From: Pseudomonadota bacterium
Lineage (GTDB): Bacteria > Pseudomonadota > Alphaproteobacteria > Acetobacterales > Acetobacteraceae
NCBI GenBank assembly: GCA_021785335.1
Contig: JAJYFW010000059.1
Location: 1 to 8,309 of the forward strand
Length of the DNA: 8,309 nt
Reading direction: 5' to 3'
The notes beneath the pieces are model-generated. The model did no database searches, was not told the DNA's origin, and saw only the letters and a program-made list of their open reading frames with translations. Positions 1 through 6,848 of this stretch are shown piece after piece (within the stretch, counting starts at the first letter, position 1; each line of letters begins with the position of its first letter). Made by a program: the position numbers and the translations under genes.

Positions 1-1203
1 ACCGCCGAACACGTCCGGCTGGCTCACGAAGGCGTATTCCGCCCGCGGCAGCACGAAGGGCAGCTTGCTGCTGTCCTGGCTGGTCGCGAGCCCCTGGTAG
101 AAGCGGCTGTCGATGCGCGCGTAGGCGCCCTGGCCGAACCCCTCGAGGTAGACTTGGCTGGTAAGGATCGTGCCGACGCCGTGCACCTTGAAGTCGCGCA
201 CGTAGTTGGCCGAGCTGGCGCGCTGCAGGTCGAAGCCCCAGCGCCAGGTGTCGTTGATCGAGAAGTTGCCGGTGGCGTCGATGTTGCCGCCGACGCTGCT
301 GCCGTAGCGCGCGAATGAGCCGTTGACGGTGAGGCGTCCGTCGTTGAGGGCGCGGCGGTACTGGAAGTCGAGCCCCGGGCCGTTGCGGGTGGCGATAAGA
401 GGCGTGAGGGTCGCGTCCTGGTGCGGGTCGATCGCCCAGAAATACGGGATGCGGGTGAAGGCGCCGAGCGCGCGCGAATAGCCGAAGCTCGGCACGAGCA
501 GCCCGGTGGCGCGCTTCGCCGTCGGATCCGGATGCGTGAGGTAGGGCAGCCAGAACACCGGCACGCCATAGATCTCGATCACCGCGTCGCGATACTCGAT
601 GCGCTTGTGGTCGAGGTCCTGGATCGCGTCGCGCGCGCGGATCGCCCATAGCGGCGGGCGGTTCGGGTGCTGGGCGCAGACCGGGCAGGTGCTGTAGACG
701 GCGCGCGAAAGTTCGTTGAGGCGGCCGTTGATGCGCTCGGCACCGTTGGCCGCGAGCTTGCCGCCCTGCTGCAACGTGACGCGCAGGTCCTTCAGCACGC
801 CGTTCTTCATGCCGTTGGAAAGCTCGGCGTAGTGGCTGAACACGACCTGCCCACCGGGCTCCAGCAGCACGACATGGCCCTTCGCCGCGGCGACGCCGGT
901 GCGCTCGTCGTAGGTGACGGTGTCGGCCATCAGCACGCGGTCGGCCTGCCACAGCTCGACATGGCCGGAGAGGGTCGCGATGCCGGTGCTGCGGTCGTAG
1001 CTCGCGCGGTCGGCCTGGTAGAACACGGGCGCGTTGCGCGAGGCCGGCGCCACGTGCCCGATCACGGAGGAGCCGCCGCCCGCGGGGCCGAAGCTCTGCG
1101 CCACCGCCGCACCGGGCAGCGTCGGGGCAACCAGCAGCAGCAGCATCGCCAGGGTGGCGCGCACACGGCGCCGGGACTGTTTCCTTGCCACGCGCTCAGC
1201 CAT
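1..1203 (-). CDS. lptD: LPS-assembly outer-membrane protein LptD, N-terminal part (3' end beyond the left edge)
   Basis: LptD forms, with LptE, the outer-membrane translocon that inserts LPS into the outer leaflet. The frame is open from the ATG at 1203 to the left edge with no stop, giving 401 residues of a protein usually about 700-800 long. A signal peptide is visible: an Arg/Lys-rich start, a hydrophobic core LAMLLLLVAPTL, and a likely cleavage after Ala35 (AVA-Q). Next comes the OstA-like periplasmic jellyroll (about residues 50-190) with repeated strands such as GHVELWQADRVLMADTVTYD. Then come YSTCPVC (Cys173, Cys176), PPLWAIRA, and the typical barrel-entry segment FWLPYLTHPDPTAKRATGLL (around residue 221), followed by the first barrel strands. 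The start overlaps the lptG end by 8 bases. GAGG directly abuts the ATG, which is too close for a normal ribosome site, so coupled translation from lptG is likely. An internal ATG at 1146 would shorten the signal peptide's basic part and is less likely. Confidence 0.95.
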   Translation of the reverse strand, partial: MAERVARKQSRRRVRATLAMLLLLVAPTLPGAAVAQSFGPAGGGSSVIGHVAPASRNAPVFYQADRASYDRSTGIATLSGHVELWQADRVLMADTVTYDERTGVAAAKGHVVLLEPGGQVVFSHYAELSNGMKNGVLKDLRVTLQQGGKLAANGAERINGRLNELSRAVYSTCPVCAQHPNRPPLWAIRARDAIQDLDHKRIEYRDAVIEIYGVPVFWLPYLTHPDPTAKRATGLLVPSFGYSRALGAFTRIPYFWAIDPHQDATLTPLIATRNGPGLDFQYRRALNDGRLTVNGSFARYGSSVGGNIDATGNFSINDTWRWGFDLQRASSANYVRDFKVHGVGTILTSQVYLEGFGQGAYARIDSRFYQGLATSQDSSKLPFVLPRAEYAFVSQPDVFGG

Positions 1204-2308
1204 CCTCGAGATGCAGGAGCAGCGTGGTGGCGAGCAGCAGCCCGGAGGCAGCAGGGGCCCAGGCCGCGAGCACCACCGGCAGCGTGCCCGCGTCGCCGAT
1301 GCGCTCGGCGAACTTGGCAACGACGAACAGCGCGAAGCCGGCGACGACGCCGCTGCCCAGCATCCGCGCGACGCCGCCGCGCCGCTGCGGGCGCATCGAG
1401 AACCCGGCGGCGAGCAGCGCCATGGTGCCGGCGAGCAGCGGCAGAGCGAGCAGCGACTGGAAGTGCAGCCGATGCCGCACGGTGGAAAAGCCCGATTGTT
1501 TCAGAAGACGGATGAAACCAGGCAGCGCCCAGACGCCGAACGTGTTGGGCGAGGCCACACTTTCCTGCACGCGCCGCACCGTCATGTCGGTGGCGAGCGT
1601 CATGCTGGCCGGCGGCGTCGGCGGGTTGCCCGGTGTGAGCACGCGCGCCGCGGCGAGCCGCCAGGTGCCGGCCGCGAGTTCCGCGTGCCCGGACTCGACG
1701 CGCTCGATCAAGGCGTTGTGCGCGTCGAGCCGGAAGACCGTCATGTGCGCGGCGGTGAGCGTGCCATGCACCAGCGCCACCCCCATGGCGTGCAGGATGG
1801 CGACGCCGTCCGCCACCAGGCCGCGATCCGCCTGACGCACCCAGAGCTGCTGGCCCGCGAGCGCGAGCCCGCCGCTGTCGGTCTGCAGATAGGCCGCGTC
1901 CATCGCGTCGGCGCGGGCGCGCATGGCGGCCGAGACCGGGCTCAGCACCGCGGTCGCGAAGGCGCCGAGCAGCGTCGCGCTGATCACGGGCCCGGCAAGG
2001 AACTGCCACGCGGAGACGCCGGCGCTGCGCACCACGACGAGCTCGTGCGAGCGTGCGAGGCGCCAGAAAGCGATGATGCCGCCGAGCAGGATGGCGAATG
2101 GCAGCACCTCCATCAGCATCCACGGCATGCGCAGGAACGCCATCTCGCTGACGATGCCGAGTGTCGCGTGCGGCTTGGTTTCGCTCCGGCGCAGCAACTC
2201 GACGAAGTCGAACAGCACCAGGATGGTGGTAAGCCCCGCCAGCATCGCCGTCACCGCGGCGAGGAAGACGCGGGTGACGTAGAAGGAGAGGATGGTCGCG
2301 AGCTTCAT
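1196..2308 (-). CDS. lptG: LPS export ABC transporter permease LptG
   Basis: This is one of the two inner-membrane permease subunits of the LptB2FG transporter, which lifts LPS out of the inner membrane onto the LptC-LptA bridge. The 370 residues match the family (about 360). Visible features are TM1 (about 9-33), TM2 (62-82), the cytoplasmic coupling helix RLARSHELVVVRSAGVS (83-99) that contacts the LptB ATPase, and TM3 (about 100-122). A periplasmic jellyroll follows (about 125-255), then three C-terminal membrane segments (about 282-306, 317-339, 345-367). The ATG at 2308 overlaps the lptF stop as ATGA and has no Shine-Dalgarno sequence, which indicates termination-reinitiation coupling. 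A longer reading of the same frame up to 2545 would bury it in lptF. It is assigned as LptG rather than LptF because it comes second, directly before lptD, and because of the N-terminus MKLATILSFYVTRVFL. Confidence 0.94.
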   Translation of the reverse strand: MKLATILSFYVTRVFLAAVTAMLAGLTTILVLFDFVELLRRSETKPHATLGIVSEMAFLRMPWMLMEVLPFAILLGGIIAFWRLARSHELVVVRSAGVSAWQFLAGPVISATLLGAFATAVLSPVSAAMRARADAMDAAYLQTDSGGLALAGQQLWVRQADRGLVADGVAILHAMGVALVHGTLTAAHMTVFRLDAHNALIERVESGHAELAAGTWRLAAARVLTPGNPPTPPASMTLATDMTVRRVQESVASPNTFGVWALPGFIRLLKQSGFSTVRHRLHFQSLLALPLLAGTMALLAAGFSMRPQRRGGVARMLGSGVVAGFALFVVAKFAERIGDAGTLPVVLAAWAPAASGLLLATTLLLHLEDG

Positions 2309-3519
2309 GCCGGGGCGCCGGTGGTGTGCGGCATGCCCCGCGGCGAGGCCTCCCGGCGCGGGCCGAAAAGCAGCCAGGCGCAGACCACGCCGGGCAGGAT
2401 GGCATGCCCCCACATCAGCCAGACCAGCGCCGTGTTGCGCGCGGCGAGGTTGTTGATGGTGAGCCCCAGCGCCACCAGCCCGGTCATGATCAGCACCGCG
2501 GCAAAGACCCGCATGCCGCCGCCATGGCGGCGGAACCGCCCGCACAGCACCGCGGCCAGCGCCAGCAGCGCATAGCCGATGCAGGTGAAGGGACTGGTGA
2601 GGCGGCGGTACGCCTCGGCCAGCAGCTTGCCGAGGTCGCGCTTTTGCACGGCGCCCGGCGGCGGATGCAGCAGCTCGCCCAGCGACATCTCCGTCGGATC
2701 GCGGAACTTGGGCGCGTTGGCGCCGCCGGTCTGGGCGAGGTTGATGGCGTTGCGCGCGAAGGAGACGACCTCGAGCGCACCGGTCTTCGGGTCAACCTGC
2801 TCGCGGCTGCCGTTGTAGAGCAGCACGGTGGGTGCCGCGCCGGTGCCAAGCAGGCGGCCGGTCTCGGCCAGCACGGTGACGGGCGAATCCGGGTCGCGCT
2901 CGTCGTCGATCAGCAGGTTGTGCAGCGTGCCGTTGGGGTCGCGCCTGCCGATATAGACGGTGAGCTTGCTGGTGACCTGGGTGAACACGCCCTCCTGCAG
3001 CAGGAAGGCGGCGACGCGGTTGCGAACGGCGAACTGGTATTCGCGGAAGGCGCCGAACGCCGCCGGCACGATCCAGAGGTTGAGCACGAAGCAGAGCACG
3101 AAGGCGCCGAGCCCGAGCAGCAGCGCCGGCCGCGCGAGGCCGAGATTGGAAACGCCGGCGGCGCGCATCACCGTGATCTCGCGGTCCGCGGCCAGGCGCT
3201 GATAGGCGAACAGCACCACGACGAAGACCGCGACCGGCAGGATGATGGCGACGAAGCTCGGCACCAGCAGCCCGGTGAGCTTGACGAAGGCCCACAGCGA
3301 CAGGCCGCGATCGACGATCAGCTCCACGAAGCGCAGCGACTGCGTCATCCAGACCAGCGCCACCAGCCCGCCGGTGACGGCCACCAGGCCGAGCACCAGC
3401 TGGGCGAGGATGTAACGGTCGAGCCGCGACAGCGCGACGGCGCTAAGGGGCGAACGCCCCGAAGGACGCGGTTCTAAGCGTCCGGCGCGGCGCCCGGGTT
3501 GGCTCGGCTCGGCTGGCAT
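2305..3519 (-). CDS. lptF: LPS export ABC transporter permease LptF
   Basis: This is the partner permease of LptG in LptB2FG. It has 404 residues from the ATG at 3519. The family core begins at about residue 32 with RLDRYILAQL. TM1 spans about 36-58 and TM2 about 78-105. The coupling helix is QRLAADREITVMRAAGVS (107-124), with TM3 after it. A periplasmic jellyroll follows (about 150-300, including FTQVTSKLTVYIGRRD), then three C-terminal TM segments (about 311-330, 338-355, 364-385). The start was chosen because AGGACAGG lies 7-11 bases upstream and no other ATG, GTG or TTG occurs before the core. An ATG at 3585 exists but overlaps the upstream gene by 38 bases and has no need to be used. The first 30 or so residues (Pro/Arg-rich) are an extension not expected in LptF. 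They are written with unusual codons (TTA, CTT, CGT, CCT) and two short palindromes. Overlaps lptG by 4 bases. Confidence 0.93.
   Translation of the reverse strand: MPAEPSQPGRRAGRLEPRPSGRSPLSAVALSRLDRYILAQLVLGLVAVTGGLVALVWMTQSLRFVELIVDRGLSLWAFVKLTGLLVPSFVAIILPVAVFVVVLFAYQRLAADREITVMRAAGVSNLGLARPALLLGLGAFVLCFVLNLWIVPAAFGAFREYQFAVRNRVAAFLLQEGVFTQVTSKLTVYIGRRDPNGTLHNLLIDDERDPDSPVTVLAETGRLLGTGAAPTVLLYNGSREQVDPKTGALEVVSFARNAINLAQTGGANAPKFRDPTEMSLGELLHPPPGAVQKRDLGKLLAEAYRRLTSPFTCIGYALLALAAVLCGRFRRHGGGMRVFAAVLIMTGLVALGLTINNLAARNTALVWLMWGHAILPGVVCAWLLFGPRREASPRGMPHTTGAPA
3447..3483 (-). repeat. two tandem small hairpins inside the lptF 5' end
   Basis: Two perfect short palindromes lie 3 bases apart. 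The first is GGGGCG-AA-CGCCCC at 3447-3460 (plus-strand reading). The second is GGACGC, 8-base loop, GCGTCC at 3464-3483. Each has a CTAAG next to or within it (3443-3447 and 3474-3478). On the mRNA strand they fall 36-72 bases after the lptF ATG, inside the atypical N-terminal extension. There is no T-tract, so they do not look like a terminator. Their role is unknown; they could form structured mRNA affecting lptF expression or be a small palindromic insertion. Confidence 0.5.
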
Positions 3520-3526
3520 CGCGAGG

Positions 3527-3534
3527 CCTGTCCT
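3527..3534 (-). promoter_or_regulatory. ribosome binding site of lptF
   Basis: AGGACAGG on the minus strand gives two partial Shine-Dalgarno cores 11 and 7 bases before the ATG at 3519. It decides the start of lptF, because no alternative standard start codon lies between it and the conserved core of the protein. Confidence 0.55.
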
Positions 3535-3547
3535 GGGAGCGGCCAGT

Positions 3548-5020
3548 CTAGCCGCCCGGCGCCGCGCGGCCAACGACCGGCGCACTTTCTTCCGGCAGCA
3601 GCTTGCCGGGGTTGAGCAGGCCGCGCGGATCGAGCGCCGCCTTGATCGCGCGCATCATCGCCAGCTCCGCCCCGCCGCGCCACGCGGGCATCAGGTAGGG
3701 CTTGAGCCGGCCGATGCCGTGCTCGGCGGAGAAGCTGCCGCCGAGCTCGCGCACCACGTCGCAGACCGCGTCCATGATGGCATGGTCCATGGCCAGGAAA
3801 GCGGCGGGGTCCATGCCTTCCGGCTGCAGCAGGTTGAAGTGGATGTTGCCGTCGCCGACATGGCCGAACGGCACGACGCGGATGCCTGGCAGCAGCGCCT
3901 CGCAGGCCGCGGTGCCGCGCGCGAGCAGTTCCGCCACCAGGGAGACCGGCACGGACACGTCGTTCTTGACGTTGGCGCCGGCGCGCTTCTGCGCCTCCGA
4001 GTGCTCCTCGCGCAGCTTCCAGAGCGCCGCTTCCTGCGCTCCCGATTCGGCGATCGCGGCGTCGAGCACGATGCCCGCCTCCATCGCCGCCGCGAGCACG
4101 GATTCGAGCCCGCCGCGCAGGTCGGCGTCCGGGCGCGGGGTGGCGAGATCGATCAGCACGTAGTGGCCGGCAGGCGTCGCGAGCGGCAGCGCGGTGCCGG
4201 GGATGTGCCTGATGACGAGGTCGAGCCCGGCGCGCGCCATGTATTCGTAGGCGGCGAGCGACGCGGCGTCGTGGCGCTGCAGGCGCGCGAGCAGGTCGAG
4301 CGCGGCGGCGGCCGAGGGCAGCGCGGCGAAGGCGACGCACCGGGCGGCTGGGCGCGGCACCAGCTTGAGCACGGCCGCGGTGATGACGCCGAGCGTGCCC
4401 TCAGAGCCAACGAAGAGCTGGCGCAGGCAATATCCGGTGTTGTCCTTGCGCAGGCGCCTGAGCCCATCCCAGACCGTGCCGTCGGCGAGCACCACCTCGA
4501 GCCCCAGCACCATGTCGCGCGCGTTGCCGTAGCGCAGCGTGTTGTTGCCTCCGGCGTTGGTGGCGAGGATGCCGCCGACCCGCGCCGAGCCCTCCGAGCC
4601 GATCGAGAGCGGCAGCAGGCAGCCGGCCTGCGCCGCAGCATCCTGTGCGGCGCGCAGCGTCGCCCCCGCCTCGATGGTGAGGGTGAGGTCCACCGCGTCG
4701 ACCGCGCGCACACGCTCCAGCCGCGCCAGCGAGAGCACGACCTGCCGGCCCGATTCGTCCGGCACCGCGCCGCCGACCATGGAGGTGTTGCCCCCCTGCG
4801 GCACGACGGCGATGCCGGCCTCGGCGCAGAGGCGCATCGCCGCCGCGACCTCGCCGGTGCTGGCCGGGCGCAGCAGCGCCGGCGTGCGGCCGTGGTAGAG
4901 GCCGCGCCAGTCCGTCTCGGCTGGCGCCAGGTCCGCGGGATCGGTCAGCACGCCGGCGGGGCCGAGCGCCTCGCGCAGGCGCGCGATCAGGGCTGCAAGG
5001 TCGGGGGCGGGCGCGTCCAT
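3548..5020 (-). CDS. FAD-binding oxidoreductase, GlcD / D-2-hydroxyglutarate dehydrogenase-like
   Basis: A 490-residue flavoprotein of the vanillyl-alcohol-oxidase fold (FAD_binding_4 plus FAD-oxidase_C). Members oxidise D-2-hydroxyacids such as D-lactate, glycolate or D-2-hydroxyglutarate and pass electrons to quinone, cytochrome or a flavoprotein. The FAD domain (about 45-220) shows the pyrophosphate loop PQGGNTSMVGGAVP (74-87) and GSEGSARVGGILATNAGG. A second loop has FVGSEGTLGVITAAVLKLVP. The C-terminal domain has the metal-binding HVGDGNIH (His387, His394), SAEHGIGRLKPYL (Glu433, His434) and the closing DPRGLLNPGKLLP. There is no signal peptide or membrane segment, so it is cytoplasmic or loosely attached. 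The ATG at 5020 puts the N-terminus where the family begins. A longer frame to 5290 runs into sua5 and was not used. No strong ribosome site is seen. The exact substrate cannot be read from the sequence. It lies 28 bases before lptF and 49 after sua5. Confidence 0.9.
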   Translation of the reverse strand: MDAPAPDLAALIARLREALGPAGVLTDPADLAPAETDWRGLYHGRTPALLRPASTGEVAAAMRLCAEAGIAVVPQGGNTSMVGGAVPDESGRQVVLSLARLERVRAVDAVDLTLTIEAGATLRAAQDAAAQAGCLLPLSIGSEGSARVGGILATNAGGNNTLRYGNARDMVLGLEVVLADGTVWDGLRRLRKDNTGYCLRQLFVGSEGTLGVITAAVLKLVPRPAARCVAFAALPSAAAALDLLARLQRHDAASLAAYEYMARAGLDLVIRHIPGTALPLATPAGHYVLIDLATPRPDADLRGGLESVLAAAMEAGIVLDAAIAESGAQEAALWKLREEHSEAQKRAGANVKNDVSVPVSLVAELLARGTAACEALLPGIRVVPFGHVGDGNIHFNLLQPEGMDPAAFLAMDHAIMDAVCDVVRELGGSFSAEHGIGRLKPYLMPAWRGGAELAMMRAIKAALDPRGLLNPGKLLPEESAPVVGRAAPGG

Positions 5021-5059
5021 GGCCGCAGGGTTCGCCTTGGTTTCCGTTGTCGTCAACCG

Positions 5060-5094
5060 GGCGCGTGCCTCAACGGGGGGCGGCGGCACGCGCC
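5060..5094 (-). repeat. inverted repeat over the sua5 stop codon (possible hairpin or weak terminator)
   Basis: GGCGCGTGCC at 5060-5069 and its exact complement GGCACGCGCC at 5085-5094 form a 10-bp stem with a 15-base loop. In the direction of transcription the first arm encodes the last residues of Sua5 and the stop codon (5070-5072) lies in the loop. The second arm is followed by CGGTTGACGACAACGG with no U-run, so it is not a standard intrinsic terminator. It might protect or attenuate the mRNA between sua5 and the flavoprotein gene. Confidence 0.45.
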
Positions 5095-6041
5095 AGGCGG
5101 TCATTGATCGCGGCACCCAGGCCTGTCGCCGGGATGGGCATGGCGGCGATGCCGGCGAGGCCGCGCGTGGTGCCCTCGGCGTCGAGGGCGCGCAGCCCGT
5201 CGAAGAGGTTGGCGGCGGCTTCCACGAGGTCGCCGCGCAGCGAGAGCTGGAAGACGGTGCCGGCGCCGGCAAGCGGCGGGCCGAAGGCAAGCAGCGCCTC
5301 GTCGGCGCGCACGGACGTGGCCTCCAGGCGCACCGGCAGCCTCGGCGCGTAGTGCGAGGCGAGCTGGCCCGGAGAGCGCAGGGGCGAGCGTGGCGTCGCG
5401 GCCGGCGTGGCGGCCTCGGCGACGGGGCCGATCACGGCCTCGATCGCCTCGCGCGTGACGCCGCCATGGCGCAGCAGCGTGGGCGGGCCGGCGAGGTCGA
5501 GCACCGTGCTCTCGACACCGACCGGGCACGGGCCCGAGTCCAGAATCGCCGCGATGCGCCCGCCGAGTTCCGCCATGACGTGCTCAGCGCGAGTCGGGCT
5601 GACCCTGCCGGAACGATTCGCCGAGGGCGCGGCGACCGCCTCGCCCACCGATTCGAGCAGCACGTGGGCGGCGGGCGCGGAAGGCACGCGCACGGCAAGC
5701 GTGGGCAGCCCGGCGCCGACGAGCAGCGAGACCGGGCAGTCCTCGCGCCGCGGCAGGACGAGGGTCAGCGGGCCGGGCCAGAAGCGTGTGGCGAGCGACC
5801 TCGCCGCGTCGTTCGCCACCACGTCGCGGAACGCTGCCTCAGCCGATGAATAGTGACAAATCAGTGGATTGAAGGTCGGCCTTTCCTTCGCTTCGTAAAT
5901 ACGCGCGACCGCCTCGCCATCCGCGGCGCGGGCGCCGAGCCCGTAGACCGTCTCGGTGCCGAAGGCGACGAGTTCGCCCGCGAGAAGCAGCGAAGCGGCG
6001 CGGGCGATGCCGGCCGGATCGGGGGCAAGAAGCTCCGTCAC
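5070..6041 (-). CDS. sua5: L-threonylcarbamoyladenylate synthase (Sua5/YciO/YrdC/YwlC family)
   Basis: This cytoplasmic enzyme makes threonylcarbamoyl-AMP from threonine, bicarbonate and ATP. That is the first step of the t6A37 modification of ANN-decoding tRNAs; the TsaD complex then transfers the group. The 323 residues correspond to the long Sua5 form rather than the short TsaC. The YrdC domain (about 8-205) has VAFGTETVYGLGA (25-37), the KxR motif in EAKERPTFNPLI (Lys52, Arg54), TRFWPGPLTLVLP, and the SxN motif in APSANRSGRVSPT (Ser140, Asn142). The linker SPGQLASHYAPRLPV (223 onward) closes over the active site, and a Sua5 domain follows. The start is a GTG at 6041, 10 bases after the cysQ stop. 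There is no ATG at a sensible place and no clear Shine-Dalgarno sequence, so it is probably coupled to cysQ. The usual FPTETVYG reads FGTETVYG here. Codons over residues 46-66 are atypical (see the feature at 5841). Confidence 0.92.
   Translation of the reverse strand: MTELLAPDPAGIARAASLLLAGELVAFGTETVYGLGARAADGEAVARIYEAKERPTFNPLICHYSSAEAAFRDVVANDAARSLATRFWPGPLTLVLPRREDCPVSLLVGAGLPTLAVRVPSAPAAHVLLESVGEAVAAPSANRSGRVSPTRAEHVMAELGGRIAAILDSGPCPVGVESTVLDLAGPPTLLRHGGVTREAIEAVIGPVAEAATPAATPRSPLRSPGQLASHYAPRLPVRLEATSVRADEALLAFGPPLAGAGTVFQLSLRGDLVEAAANLFDGLRALDAEGTTRGLAGIAAMPIPATGLGAAINDRLARAAAPR
5841..5903 (-). other. AT-rich, rare-codon patch inside sua5
   Basis: From 5845 to 5902, 25 of 58 bases are G or C (about 43%), in a window where G/C at third positions is almost universal. 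The patch encodes the catalytic KxR segment (RIYEAKERPTFNPLICHYSSA). It uses CGT, ATT, GAA, AGG, AAT, CCA, TGT, TAT, TCA and GCT, all rare elsewhere in this gene. The reading frame and protein motif are intact, so it is neither an error nor a gene break. No convincing promoter or operator could be recognised in it. Confidence 0.5.
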
Positions 6042-6051
6042 GCGTTTGGCG

Positions 6052-6813
6052 TCAGGGGCGGCCGGTGCACACGAAGCCAGGATTCTCCCAGCCCGGCTTG
6101 CCGTAGCGCAGCTCACCGCCGTCGAGTCGCGCGACTCGTCCGCCCGCCGCCTCCAGCATCGCCTGCGCGGCGGCGGTGTCCCACTCCATGGTGCGGCCGA
6201 AGCGCGGATAGAGATCGGCGCTGCCCTCGGCCACACGGCAGAACTTGAGCGCGCTGCCCATGTTGATGATCTCCGCCACCTTGCGGCCGGCGAGGAACGG
6301 GGCGAGGCGCGGGTCGTCGCTGTAGTGGCGCGAGGCCACGACGACGATGCCGGCCTCGGGCGCGGCGCGGGCGGCGATCGGCACCATGCCGGAGGCGTCG
6401 CGCTTCCACGCGCCCTTCCCGACGATGCCGCCATAGACCGCTCCCGCGATCGGCGCGCCGACCGCGCCGAGTACCGCGCGCCCGTCCTCGACCAGGCCGA
6501 CGCAGACGGCGAAGTCGTCCCGGCCCTTGGCGAACTCGCGCGTGCCGTCCAGCGGATCGACCAGCCAGAAGCGGCGCGCCGGCTCGGTGATGCGGCCGGC
6601 AGCGACCTCCTCCTCCGCGACCACCGCAATCGCCGGGGTCGCCGCGCGCAGGCCCGCGGTGATCAGTGCCTCGGCGGCGTGATCGGCCTCGGTCACCGGC
6701 GTGTCGTCATCCTTGTTGCGGGTGGCGAAGCCGCGGGCGCGGACGGCGAGGATCGCCTCGCCGGCGCGGGCGGCGAGCGTCATCGCGAGGTCGAGGAGCT
6801 GGTCGTGCTGCAT
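6052..6813 (-). CDS. cysQ: 3'(2'),5'-bisphosphate nucleotidase CysQ (inositol monophosphatase superfamily)
   Basis: CysQ dephosphorylates 3'-phosphoadenosine-5'-phosphate (PAP), the by-product of sulfate assimilation and acyl-carrier-protein charging, to AMP. The 253 residues are close to E. coli CysQ (246). The Mg-dependent phosphatase motifs are complete: DDTPVTEADHAAE (36-48), the acidic EEE (67-69), DPLDGTREF (Asp86, Asp89), and MEWDTAAAQAMLEAAGG with Asp212. The segment SALKFCRVAEGSADLYPRFG (187-206) and the ending YGKPGWENPGFV favour CysQ over inositol-1-phosphatase or histidinol-phosphatase relatives, although substrate overlap in this superfamily leaves some doubt. The ATG at 6813 fits the family N-terminus (LLDLAMTLAARAGEAIL) but has no Shine-Dalgarno sequence. 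An ATG at 6843 would add 10 residues. It heads the leftward gene run. Confidence 0.88.
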   Translation of the reverse strand: MQHDQLLDLAMTLAARAGEAILAVRARGFATRNKDDDTPVTEADHAAEALITAGLRAATPAIAVVAEEEVAAGRITEPARRFWLVDPLDGTREFAKGRDDFAVCVGLVEDGRAVLGAVGAPIAGAVYGGIVGKGAWKRDASGMVPIAARAAPEAGIVVVASRHYSDDPRLAPFLAGRKVAEIINMGSALKFCRVAEGSADLYPRFGRTMEWDTAAAQAMLEAAGGRVARLDGGELRYGKPGWENPGFVCTGRP

Positions 6814-6819
6814 GCGGTG

Positions 6820-6848
6820 CTTATGGACGATTGCCCGCCCCATGGCCA
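6820..6848 (-). promoter_or_regulatory. candidate cysQ promoter (possibly leaderless transcript)
   Basis: On the minus strand TGGCCA (6848-6843), a 17-base spacer and CATAAG (6825-6820) match the sigma-70 boxes at 4 of 6 positions each. The -10 box ends 6 bases before the ATG at 6813, so initiation would fall at or next to the start codon. That agrees with the absence of a ribosome binding site. The match is weak and could be chance. Confidence 0.25.

Noticed and set aside
24..569. A minus-strand frame of 181 codons rich in Ser/Arg/Thr/Ala
   Set aside because: It is an out-of-frame reading of lptD. The true lptD frame is open to the left edge and carries LptD-specific motifs.
1034..2575. A 513-codon plus-strand open frame opposite lptG and lptF
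   Set aside because: It is antisense to two clear membrane-protein genes, rich in His/Arg/Glu with no recognisable domain, and is the usual product of high GC leaving few stop codons.
5060..5094. Calling the sua5-end hairpin an intrinsic terminator
   Set aside because: No U-tract follows either arm in the transcribed direction, so only an inverted repeat is supported.
3719..5107. A 462-codon plus-strand open frame opposite the flavoprotein gene
   Set aside because: No motifs, compositionally skewed, and fully contained opposite a gene with complete FAD-binding motifs.
5021..5290. A longer N-terminus for the flavoprotein gene, up to 5290
   Set aside because: It would overlap about 220 bases of sua5, and the added residues are Pro/Ser/Arg-rich with no family similarity.
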